64,000 nt of DNA from VRUE01 sp963840565. GTDB taxonomy: Bacteria > Actinomycetota > Thermoleophilia > Solirubrobacterales > 70-9. The notes under the pieces are model-generated. The model had not been told where the DNA came from. It worked only from the letters and a program-made list of their open reading frames with translations, and did not search any database. Where the stretch lies: assembly GCA_963840565.1 (NCBI GenBank), contig CAWIZH010000003.1:310001-374000 (forward strand), in the 5' to 3' direction. Each line of letters opens with the position of its first letter. The stretch's first letter is position 1. Of this stretch, positions 57,108 through 64,000 are shown in pieces. Position numbers and translations under genes: made by a program.

Positions 57108-58469
57108 TCAGTCCGGCTCCCGCGCCAACTCTGCCGCCTCGGCGCTGCCGACGTACGGGGTCAGGGTGAACTCGACCAGGTCGGGGAGCAGCTCCTCCAG
57201 CTCTTCGGCTTTGCCGGCGATGATGCGGCGGGAGATCAGCGAGACCATGCCGCCGACCAGGGCCTCCTCGGTGGTCGGCGAGAGGCGGGCGAGGACCTCG
57301 GGTGGGCGGCCCTCGCGGCCGCTCTGGAAGTAGGGGACGAAGCTCTGGATCGCGGCGTCGTAGCGCTCGACCACGACCGGCCCGGCGACCAGCGCCTCGA
57401 CCATGCAGAGGCGGGCCAGGCTCGGCTCGGCGGCGAGGAACTCGAGCATTGCGCCGATCCCGGCTTTGACCGCGTGGGGCCAGTCCTCGGCCCCCTCGAA
57501 GGCAGATGAGACGCGCTCGCGCAGCTCCGCCATCACCGTGTCGTAGGCGGCGACGAAGCACTCGTCCTTGCTCGAGAAATGCTCGTAGAAGGTGCGCCGC
57601 GAGACGGCGGCGTGGCGGGTGATGTGAGCGATCGTCGTCCCCGAGTAGCCGTTTTCGGCAATCGCCTCGGCGAGGCCGGCGATCAAGCGCTCGCGCTGGT
57701 TGTGGACGACGAACTCGCGCGGCAGGCCGTGGCGGCCGGGCGGAAGGCGCGCTAGCTCGGGCGGGTAATCCTCGGCAGGGACGTTGGTCCCGCCGGATTT
57801 ACCGGGGGAAGATTTTTTAGCCACATCCCGACGATATCGCGCTGGCGGGTCGAAGCCACGTGCCAACTCCGCCAGCCCCGCCTCCACGCCTAGATAGGGC
57901 ATTACCGCGGCAGACATCAATTGGGGTACGAGGGCCGGCAGCTCGTCGGCCTCGCCGCGTACCACCTTGGCGTAGACCTGGCCGTAGGCCGAGCCGGCCA
58001 GCGCCTCGGCGGTCGTGTGCGGGACCGACTCGGGATCGTCCATTTCGTTGCGGCCGGCATCGATCAGCGAGGCGATCACCCGCATCGTCATGTCGCGGCG
58101 GGCGCGGGCGGCGTCGCCGGCCGAGAGCACCTCGACCGCGAACGAGGCCCGGTTGGGATCGTGGCGCAGGTTGTCGACGATCTCGCAGGCGACGGCGCGG
58201 AGGCGGTCGGGCCATTCTTCCTGGCTGTTGAAGGCCTCCAGCATCTCCCTCATGCAGCCCTCGTTGATCTCCTGCCAGGCAGTCAGGAAGCAGTCGTACT
58301 TACCGCGGAAGTGGCGGTCGAAGGCGGGCCGGTCGAGACCGGCGCGGTCCAGGATCAGCTCGATCGTGGTCTCGGCATAGCCGCGCTCTGCGGCGATCTC
58401 GATCAGGGCCTCGACGATGCGCTCGCGCTCGGGACTGGCGGCGCGCTCGCGGGTCTCCAGGTCAAGCAC
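57108..58469 (-). CDS. tandem TetR-TetR fusion regulator, cluster member 4
   Basis: 453 residues from GTG, about twice the usual TetR length. Unit 1 (1-205): helix-turn-helix YAETTIELILDRAGLDRPAF and ending VPQLMSAAVMPYLGVEAGL. Linker ~206-245 is polar and rich in Lys, Ser, Gly and Pro (AKKSSPGKSGGTNVPAEDYP). Unit 2 (246-453): preface LPPGRHGLPREFVVHNQRER, helix-turn-helix YSGTTIAHITRHAAVSRRTF and ending LLPDLVEFTLTPYVGSAEAA. The frame is continuous with no stop between. Probably a covalent pseudo-dimer. Targets unknown. Confidence 0.9.
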   Translation of the reverse strand: MLDLETRERAASPERERIVEALIEIAAERGYAETTIELILDRAGLDRPAFDRHFRGKYDCFLTAWQEINEGCMREMLEAFNSQEEWPDRLRAVACEIVDNLRHDPNRASFAVEVLSAGDAARARRDMTMRVIASLIDAGRNEMDDPESVPHTTAEALAGSAYGQVYAKVVRGEADELPALVPQLMSAAVMPYLGVEAGLAELARGFDPPARYRRDVAKKSSPGKSGGTNVPAEDYPPELARLPPGRHGLPREFVVHNQRERLIAGLAEAIAENGYSGTTIAHITRHAAVSRRTFYEHFSSKDECFVAAYDTVMAELRERVSSAFEGAEDWPHAVKAGIGAMLEFLAAEPSLARLCMVEALVAGPVVVERYDAAIQSFVPYFQSGREGRPPEVLARLSPTTEEALVGGMVSLISRRIIAGKAEELEELLPDLVEFTLTPYVGSAEAAELAREPD

Positions 58470-58502
58470 TAGGTCATGGGACCTCCGATCCCTGCCCCTG
58501 GC

Positions 58503-59219
58503 TCAACCCGCAGTGGGTGTCGACGGTTGCTCGGCGGCGATCCGCTTAGCTGCCTCGGCGCCGAGGTACGGAGTAAGTGAGAACTCGACCAGCTCAGAGA
58601 GCAGGCTCTCGATCTGCTCGGCCTGTCCCATGATGATGCGCTGGTAGAGGATCCAGAAGATGCCGCCGACGATCGTCTCCTCCAGCGTCGCCGGCAGCTC
58701 CTCGCCCTTCGAGGAGACCTTGCGGCCCATGCGGAAGAGCGGCACGAAGGCTTGGATCGAGCGCTCGTAGCGCTCCACCGCCGCCGGCCCGGCCGAGAGC
58801 GCCTCGACGATGCAGGTGCGAGCCAGCGCCGGCTCGGTGGCGACGTAATGGAGGAAGGCGGCGAGGCCGGAGTTGACCCGGGCCGGCCAGGTGTCGACCT
58901 TGCTGGCGGCATCGACGACGCGGCGCAGCGCCTCCTTGACCGCGAACTCCGAGGCGGCGAGGAAGCAGTCCTCCTTGGAGGAGAAATTCTCGTAGAAAGT
59001 GTTGCGGGCGATGCCGGCGCGGCGGACGATGTCGGCGACCGTGACGGCGCGGTAGCCCTTCTCCACTGTCTCCTCGGCAAGGGCGGCGATTATGCGGGCC
59101 CGCTGGTGCTGGGCGATGAACTCGCGGGGCAGCGGATGGCGACCCGGTGGCATTCTGGTCGCTTGGGGTGCACGGTCAGCCACGAACGCCAGAGTACCCC
59201 TATGGGTATCGGATTCCAA
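58503..59219 (-). CDS. TetR family regulator, cluster member 5
   Basis: 238 residues from TTG; a GTG at 59183 is an alternative start. Preface MPPGRHPLPREFIAQHQRAR, helix-turn-helix YRAVTVADIVRRAGIARNTF, then YENFSSKEDCFLAASEFAVK. Ending LLSELVEFSLTPYLGAEAAK. Very close in layout to member 1 and to the second half of member 4, indicating recent common origin. It is followed 33 bp later by member 4 on the same strand. Confidence 0.9.
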   Translation of the reverse strand: MESDTHRGTLAFVADRAPQATRMPPGRHPLPREFIAQHQRARIIAALAEETVEKGYRAVTVADIVRRAGIARNTFYENFSSKEDCFLAASEFAVKEALRRVVDAASKVDTWPARVNSGLAAFLHYVATEPALARTCIVEALSAGPAAVERYERSIQAFVPLFRMGRKVSSKGEELPATLEETIVGGIFWILYQRIIMGQAEQIESLLSELVEFSLTPYLGAEAAKRIAAEQPSTPTAG

Positions 59220-59299
59220 GCTGGACGTATTGACCAGATACCGCTACAGTACCGGACTCCAGACAACCCGTTCCCTTGATCAAGCAGAGGAAAGGTCAG

Positions 59300-59992
59300 A
59301 TGGGAAAGCAGGCCGCACCCAAGGTCCAGGCAGGGGCCGAAGGGACCGGCGCAACGGGGAAGGTTTACCCCGAAGCTCCCGCACTCAGACTGGTGAGTTC
59401 CCCGAAGCGTCAGAAGATCCTCGAGGGAATGCTCGAGGTGGTCGGCAGCAACGGTTACGACGCGGCATCCGTGCGTATGGTGCTGGATCTAACCGGCCTC
59501 TACCGGCAGGCGTTCTACGACGAGTTCGCCGACGTCGATGCTTGTTACCTGGAGGCATTCGACTTCGGCGTGGCGCGTTTGGAAGCCGTTGCGCGCGCCG
59601 CCGGGGCCGCCGAGGAGAGCTGGCAGGGCCAGCTTCGCGCCGGCCTCAGCGCCCTGCTTGCGCTGCTTGACGCCGACCCGGATCTGGGCCGCGCCCTGAT
59701 CGTCGAGGTGCACGCGGCGGGCCCTGAGGCGCTGAAAAGACGCTCCGAGGCGATGAAACGGGTCACCGATTTCATCGATTCGGCGCGTCACGCCTCCGCG
59801 GGCGCCGGATCGCCGCCGGCGATCGCGGCGGAGGGGATCGTCGCCGGCATGCACGCCGTGGTCCACGCCAGGCTGGCGACCGGCGAGGAGGGCGGCTTCC
59901 GCGAGCTGCTGCCCGAGTTCATGTACTTCGCCGTACTGCCCTATTTCGGCGCCGAGATGGCCGCCGCCGAGATGCAGGCCGCTAAAGCCTGA
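59300..59992 (+). CDS. TetR family regulator, cluster member 6
   Basis: 230 residues from the ATG at 59300, preceded by GAGGAAAGG. Helix-turn-helix YDAASVRMVLDLTGLYRQAF, then YDEFADVDACYLEAFDFGVA. Ending LLPEFMYFAVLPYFGAEMAA. More diverged than the others, and resembling member 3 in the C-terminal half. Its stop overlaps the convergent UDP-sugar dehydrogenase gene by 11 bp. Confidence 0.87.
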   Translation: MGKQAAPKVQAGAEGTGATGKVYPEAPALRLVSSPKRQKILEGMLEVVGSNGYDAASVRMVLDLTGLYRQAFYDEFADVDACYLEAFDFGVARLEAVARAAGAAEESWQGQLRAGLSALLALLDADPDLGRALIVEVHAAGPEALKRRSEAMKRVTDFIDSARHASAGAGSPPAIAAEGIVAGMHAVVHARLATGEEGGFRELLPEFMYFAVLPYFGAEMAAAEMQAAKA

Positions 59993-61229
59993 CCAGGTTC
60001 TTCGCCTCGATCCCCCGCGTGACTCCGCGGAAGTCGACCACCAGCGCCGCGGCGGAGACGACCTCCTCGTAGTCGAGCTCGGGGTGGGCGGTGACGATCG
60101 CGGCGACGTCGGCCGCGGCCAGGGCCTCGGCGAGGCCGGCCGAGCTCAGATCCAGTTCCGGCAGCCGCGGGACGTGGGGGTCGTGGTAGGAGACGTCGCC
60201 TCCGAGCGCGCGCAGCCGCGCCGCGATCTTCAGCGCCGGTGACTCGCGGGTGTCGCCGACGCCAGCCTTGTAGCTGACCCCGAGCAGGAGGATCTTGGAG
60301 CCGTTGACGGGCTTGCCTGCATCGTTGAGGGCGCGCTCGATCCGCTCGACGCAGTAGGCCGGCTGGGTCTGGTTGACCTTGCCGGCGAGCTCGACGAACT
60401 CGGGGTAGAAGTCGTGCTCGCGGGCCTTGAAGGCGAGGTAGAAGGGGTCGACGGGGAGACAGTGTCCACCCATGCCGGGGCCGGGCTCGAAGCGCATGAA
60501 GCCGAAGGGCTTGGTCGCCGCTGCGTCGACCACCTCCCAGACGTCGATGCCAAGCCGGTCGCAGAGCTGGGCGAGCTCGTTGACGAGGGCGATGTTGACC
60601 GAGCGGAAGATGTTCTCCAACAGCTTCGAGAGCTCCGCCGCCTCCGGGCTGGAGAGGACGACGACCTCGTCGCAGATCAACTCGTAGAGCTCACGGGCGC
60701 GCTCGGCGCAGGCGGGGGTCAGGCCGCCGACCAGCTTTGGGGTCGTGCGCACGGTGTAGTCGGTGCGACCGGGGTCGATCCGCTCCGGCGAGAAGGCGAG
60801 GTGGAAGTCGCGGCCGGCGGAGAGGCCGGACTCCTCGAGGATCGGCAACAGGCGCTCGCGGGTGGTGCCGGGGTAGGTGGTCGACTCCAGGACGACCAGC
60901 TGCTCGGGCTGCAGCACCTGCGAGAGCGCCGTCGCCGAGTCGAGCAGGTAAGTGAGGTCGGGCTCGCGCGAGCCGGTCAGCGGCGTCGGCACGCAGATGA
61001 TCAGCGCTTCGCAGGAGGCCAGGTCCGCCGGGTTGGCGGTCGCCCGCAGGCGCTCGGCGAGCGGGCTGAGGGTGGCGTCGGCGATGTCCTCGATATGGCT
61101 GCGGCCGGCGTTGACGCCCTCGACCTTGCGCTGGTCGGAGTCGAGGCCGACCAGCTCGTGCCCGGCCTCGGCAAAAGCGACGGCGAGCGGCAAACCGACG
61201 TATCCGAGCCCCACGATGCCGATCTTCAT
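59982..61229 (-). CDS. UDP-sugar 6-dehydrogenase (WecC/WbpA type)
   Basis: 415 residues from the ATG at 61229; a long upstream open frame is not protein-like. NAD-binding GIVGLGYVGLPLAVAFAEAG (4-23), ELSKLLENIFRSVNIALVNE with Lys202 and Asn206, and the catalytic Cys257 in GGHCLPVDPFYLAFKAREHD. C-terminal domain KILLLGVSYKAGVGDTRESP. The GHCxPVDP form and length fit dehydrogenases acting on UDP-HexNAc rather than UDP-glucose, making uronic acids for surface polysaccharide. No glycosyltransferases or epimerase are adjacent, unusual for this enzyme. Confidence 0.9.
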   Translation of the reverse strand: MKIGIVGLGYVGLPLAVAFAEAGHELVGLDSDQRKVEGVNAGRSHIEDIADATLSPLAERLRATANPADLASCEALIICVPTPLTGSREPDLTYLLDSATALSQVLQPEQLVVLESTTYPGTTRERLLPILEESGLSAGRDFHLAFSPERIDPGRTDYTVRTTPKLVGGLTPACAERARELYELICDEVVVLSSPEAAELSKLLENIFRSVNIALVNELAQLCDRLGIDVWEVVDAAATKPFGFMRFEPGPGMGGHCLPVDPFYLAFKAREHDFYPEFVELAGKVNQTQPAYCVERIERALNDAGKPVNGSKILLLGVSYKAGVGDTRESPALKIAARLRALGGDVSYHDPHVPRLPELDLSSAGLAEALAAADVAAIVTAHPELDYEEVVSAAALVVDFRGVTRGIEAKNLVRL

Positions 61230-61340
61230 TGCCGCAGTGTAGGTGCCGCGGAGGAGCGGTTGGACAGCCTGGCCAGGCCTGGGCGATCGGCTGCGAGAAG
61301 GGGTTGGACAGGGCGCAAGCACTGCCCTACTGTGAATTGC

Positions 61341-62015
61341 GTGGATTCGCCATCGACTTCGAATCCAGAGAGCCTCCCCGGCGGACGCCAGGGCTTGCCG
61401 CGGGCCTACCTGGTGCGCTCCCAGCGCGAGCGGTTGCTGGAGGCGATGCTGCGGGTCGCGGCGGCGAAGGGCTACGAGGCGACCACGGTCACCGACGTGA
61501 TCGAGGTCGCCGGCGTTTCGCGCGAGACCTTCGAGGAGATGTTCGGCGACAAGCCGACCTGCTTCCTCGAGGCCTACGACGCCGTCTTCGACGTGCTCGT
61601 CGCCCACGTCACCGCGGCGTTCGAGTCGGCGACGGGAGAGCCCTGGCCGGAGCGGATTGCGGTTGGCCTGCGCGCCCTGGTCGAGCTGCTCGCGACCGAG
61701 GCCGACATCGCCCGCCTCTCGATGGTCGAGGTGACCGCCGCGGGCGATGACGCCCGGGCGCGCTACCGCGCCGCGCTGGCCCGCTTCACCCCCTTCCTCG
61801 AGGAAGGGCGCGAGTACTCCAGCCAGGTAGAGGAGCTGCCGGCCGACACGGCCCGCTTCGCAATCGGCGGCGCCACCTCGATGATCTTCGACGAGATCCG
61901 CGCCGGCCGCGGGCCCGAGCTGAAGCGCATCCTTCCCGACCTCGTCTTCGCCGTGCTGATGCCCTACCTCGGCCCCGAGGCGGCCGAGGACGAGATGCGC
62001 CGCGTTACCAGCTAG
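61341..62015 (+). CDS. TetR family regulator, cluster member 7
   Basis: 224 residues from GTG at 61341; the much longer open frame upstream is a shadow of the dehydrogenase. Preface LPGGRQGLPRAYLVRSQRER, helix-turn-helix YEATTVTDVIEVAGVSRETF, then EEMFGDKPTCFLEAYDAVFD. Ending ILPDLVFAVLMPYLGPEAAE. It is divergent from the UDP-sugar dehydrogenase gene (111 bp between starts), which is its most plausible target in the cluster. Confidence 0.88.
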   Translation: MDSPSTSNPESLPGGRQGLPRAYLVRSQRERLLEAMLRVAAAKGYEATTVTDVIEVAGVSRETFEEMFGDKPTCFLEAYDAVFDVLVAHVTAAFESATGEPWPERIAVGLRALVELLATEADIARLSMVEVTAAGDDARARYRAALARFTPFLEEGREYSSQVEELPADTARFAIGGATSMIFDEIRAGRGPELKRILPDLVFAVLMPYLGPEAAEDEMRRVTS

Positions 62016-62018
62016 GCC

Positions 62019-62771
62019 TCAGACACCCTCGCCGTGGCGGCCGGCTCCATCGGCGAAGCGCTTGGCGCCGGTGACAGCGACGTGGAGGGTCTCGCGGCCC
62101 AGCTTGTGCTCCAGGGCGATCCCCTCGGCGAGGGGCAGGCCGAAGCCCTCGATCGCGGCGCGGCGGTCGGCCAGCATCGTCTCCTGCGGGAAGGCAGCGA
62201 TCCGCTCGGCCAGCTCCAGCGCCCGCTCGAGGTGCTTGCCCGGCGCGACGATCTCGTTGACGAGACCGATCCGCAGCGCCTCCTCGGCCTCTACCGGGCG
62301 GCCGGTGAGGATCAGGTCCAGCGCTCGGCCCATGCCGACGATGCGGGGCAGGCGCTGGGTGCCGCCGTCGACGAGGGGCACGCCCCAGCGGCGCTCGAAG
62401 AGGCCGAAGGTGGAGCCGGGCGTGGCGATCCGCAGGTCGCACCAGAGCGCCAGCTCCACCCCACCCGCCAGGCACCAGCCGTCGACCGCGGCGATCGCCG
62501 GCTTGGCCGGGGTGAGCCGGGTCGGCCCCATCGGGCCGTGCGGATGGTCGACGTCGAGATCCATCGCCTTCAGGTCGGCACCGGCGCAGAAAGCCTGGCC
62601 ACCGGCGCCGGTGAGGACGAGCACGCGAGCGCCCTCGTCGGCCTCGAAGTCGTTCAATCCCCGGCGGAATGCGTCAGCCGCGGCGGCGTCGATCGCGTTG
62701 CGCCGCTCGGGACGATCGATCGTGAGGACGGCAGCCGCACCGACGCGCTCGTAACGAAGCTCCCCGCTCAT
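62019..62771 (-). CDS. enoyl-CoA hydratase/isomerase family protein
   Basis: 250 residues. Crotonase signatures: NAIDAAAADAFRRGLNDFEA, AFCAGADLKAMDLD (oxyanion loop), and AAVDGWCLAGGVELALWCDL with the first catalytic Glu. FGLFERRWGVPLVDGGTQRL carries the second Glu. Both hydratase glutamates are present, so hydration of enoyl-CoA is plausible, though the family is versatile. Cytosolic, fatty-acid or related beta-oxidation. Convergent with TetR member 7 (3 bp). Confidence 0.9.
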   Translation of the reverse strand: MSGELRYERVGAAAVLTIDRPERRNAIDAAAADAFRRGLNDFEADEGARVLVLTGAGGQAFCAGADLKAMDLDVDHPHGPMGPTRLTPAKPAIAAVDGWCLAGGVELALWCDLRIATPGSTFGLFERRWGVPLVDGGTQRLPRIVGMGRALDLILTGRPVEAEEALRIGLVNEIVAPGKHLERALELAERIAAFPQETMLADRRAAIEGFGLPLAEGIALEHKLGRETLHVAVTGAKRFADGAGRHGEGV

Positions 62772-63222
62772 CGAGCAAAGGGTATGGGAGTGGGCGGGCT
62801 AGTTGTTGGAGTTACTCACGGGGCACCCAACAACGCCCGACTCCCGAACTGCGTCCCGGCACGCGCGGCGATCGAGGGCAGGTGCTCGACGGCCGGACCC
62901 GGACGCTAGGCGCCGTCCCGGACGCTGACTTCGCCTTTAGGCGTACATATGGACTACAAAAGGCGAAGTCACCGTTTGAGCGCACAAAAAATGCGACCGG
63001 TGGTGACGCTCGGTTGCCTGCCGCGTGCGTAGCCTTCGCACACTGAAGCTCGTCGCGCCACCTTCGAGACGTGCTCCGCTTGGCTTCCGCGGACCGCGTC
63101 TCTCCCAGTCGCAAAGCAAACGTAGCGCGACCTTCGCGGCGGCGCCAGGGGGGCGACGAAAACGTTCCCGCAAACTGCGTGGAATTGGCGCGTCCGAGGG
63201 GGACGTATACGGTCCCGGCGGG
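62772..63222. other. intergenic interval between divergent genes
   Basis: 451 bp with no convincing gene on either strand. It contains a long 13-bp-stem hairpin (62926-62971) and an AT-rich stretch (62940-63000) unlike its surroundings, followed by the ribosome site for the sugar porter (GGCGGG near 63217). Likely promoters for both genes and perhaps a small RNA or the trace of an excised element. Confidence 0.4.
62926..62971. repeat. 13-bp perfect inverted repeat with 20-nt loop
   Basis: TGACTTCGCCTTT (62926-62938) and AAAGGCGAAGTCA (62959-62971). On the minus strand the second half reads as a stem followed by T-rich sequence. It is not close to any gene end, so it is more likely a small RNA terminator or operator than a gene terminator. 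Confidence 0.5.
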
Positions 63223-64000
63223 ATGAGCGACGGTCTCGAGGCGTCCCGGAGAAGGGCGCGGCGCAACGTTGTGCTGACGGCGGCTATCGCCGGACTCGGC
63301 GGGCTGCTCTTCGGCTACGACACCGGTGTCATCGCCGGGGCGCTGCTCTTCATCAAGGGCGACTTCGACCTCGGCAGCTTCGCCCAGGGACTGGTCGTCG
63401 CCGCGGTGCCGATCGGTGCCGTCGCCGGGGCGGGTTTCGCCGGCCCGGCCGCCGACCGCTACGGGCGGCGACTGATGATCCTGCTTGCAGCCGCGGTCTT
63501 CATCGTCGGCGCCCTGGCCAGCGCCGCCGCGCCGGGCGTCGAGGTGTTGGTGGCGGCCCGGATCGTGATCGGCGTCGCGATTGGCCTCGCCTCCGCCGCC
63601 GCCCCGGTCTACATCTCCGAGGTGGCGCCGCCGGAGAGCCGCGGCCGCCTGGTCAGCTTCTTTCAGCTGGCGGTGACGATCGGCATCCTCGTCGCCTATC
63701 TGGTCGGCCTTGCCTTCGACCACACGGAAGGCTGGCGCTGGATGCTCGGGCTCGGCTGCGTGCCGGCGCTGGCGCTCGGCTTCGGCATGCTGCGGATGCC
63801 GCAGAGCCCGCGCTGGCTGGTGATGAGCGGCGACGACTTCGCCGCGCGGGCGACGCTGGCGAAGATCCGCGTCGACGATCCGGACACGATCGACCGCGAG
63901 CTGGAGGAGATCAAGGACAGCCTCGACGAGAAGCCGGGGGCCTGGAGCGAGCTGCTGCAGCCAGTCGTGAAAGCGGCCTTGGTCGTCGGCGTCGGGCTGG
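63223..64000 (+). CDS. sugar porter family MFS transporter (truncated by window end)
   Basis: First 259 codons of a gene continuing beyond the window. ATG at 63223. Helix 1 with GLGGLLFGYDTGVIAGALLF, loop motif AADRYGRRLMILLAAAVFI, YISEVAPPESRGRLVSFFQL (between helices 4 and 5) and MPQSPRWLVMSG after helix 6 are diagnostic of the sugar porter family (XylE, AraE, GLUT-like). Proton-driven or facilitated uptake of a hexose, pentose or polyol such as inositol; substrate not readable. The central cytosolic loop is reached near the window edge. Confidence 0.92.
   Translation, partial: MSDGLEASRRRARRNVVLTAAIAGLGGLLFGYDTGVIAGALLFIKGDFDLGSFAQGLVVAAVPIGAVAGAGFAGPAADRYGRRLMILLAAAVFIVGALASAAAPGVEVLVAARIVIGVAIGLASAAAPVYISEVAPPESRGRLVSFFQLAVTIGILVAYLVGLAFDHTEGWRWMLGLGCVPALALGFGMLRMPQSPRWLVMSGDDFAARATLAKIRVDDPDTIDRELEEIKDSLDEKPGAWSELLQPVVKAALVVGVGL

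Noticed and set aside
60414..61340. Long N-terminal extension of TetR member 7
   Set aside because: Antisense to the UDP-sugar dehydrogenase; protein-like sequence begins only at the GTG at 61341.
62812..63723. 303-codon minus-strand frame across the intergenic gap and sugar porter start
   Set aside because: Half of it is the mirror of the sugar-porter gene and the rest crosses the hairpin; no family resemblance.
1..64000. tRNA, rRNA, CRISPR array, IS element or prophage
   Set aside because: No tRNA T-loop/acceptor pattern, no rRNA-like stretch, no regularly spaced repeats, no transposase or phage structural gene was recognised by reading; a tRNA scan was not run.

Overview
This 64 kb window is high-GC DNA, densely packed on both strands. 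It looks like the chromosome of an actinobacterium of class Thermoleophilia (Solirubrobacter/Conexibacter-like). That placement is an inference. It rests on the GC-rich codon use, many GTG/TTG starts, very large secreted beta-propeller proteins carrying an LPDxRAxELVxPP signature, an ImuB/DUF6504/DnaE2 mutagenesis locus with an actinobacterial-type SOS box, and a crowd of closely related TetR-type regulators. I saw no rRNA, tRNA, CRISPR array, insertion sequence or prophage module.

Layout. 0-4.6 kb: CsbD-like stress protein, a SpoIIE phosphatase paired with a MEDS/ATP-binding anti-sigma-type protein, a RibD/DHFR-like reductase and two related winged-helix regulators. 4.6-8.7 kb: a DUF4160/DUF2442 pair with a long palindrome on its start codon, the potassium transporter Kup and three MpsC-like (DUF2294) paralogues. 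8.7-16.9 kb: an ArsR-AHSA1 fusion divergent from a GAF-SpoIIE phosphatase, an NlpC/P60-like secreted protein, PadR, a flavoprotein, a von Willebrand A protein, a prephenate-dehydratase-like protein and a Fic enzyme. 16.9-28.2 kb: an ABC-2 exporter, a queuosine-salvage glycosylase (Qng1/DUF2419), UppP, a Hydin-like secreted protein, two alpha/beta hydrolases, a YCII/DGPF protein with its ECF sigma factor, and an MFS exporter with an HxlR regulator.

28.2-36 kb is a genome-maintenance and toxin-antitoxin stretch: dnaE2, DUF6504 and imuB (the last under a SOS box) are interrupted by an inverted two-gene cassette. They are followed by FitAB (VapBC-type), a TetR regulator and an MNT-HEPN pair. 36-54 kb encodes secreted or surface proteins, all on the minus strand. 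Its core is a roughly 13 kb operon in which a beta-propeller protein (A) and a repeat-domain protein (B) alternate as A1-B1-A2-B2, preceded by a collagen-like protein. A2 carries an apparent one-base frameshift. 54-62 kb holds a nucleotidyltransferase pair and seven TetR-family genes (eight DNA-binding domains, one gene being a tandem fusion) around a UDP-sugar dehydrogenase. The window ends with an enoyl-CoA hydratase and a truncated sugar-porter gene.

Regulatory DNA is unusually readable. Palindromes sit on the start codons of the DUF4160, FitA and ImuB genes, which fits leaderless transcripts. Dyads lie in the ArsR/phosphatase and HxlR/MFS divergent intervals, and three 12-bp-spaced repeats precede fic. 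Several genes end in perfect hairpins without a U-tract, and three convergent gene pairs share one CTAG as both stop codons. All functions are read from sequence and family knowledge; no database search was run.
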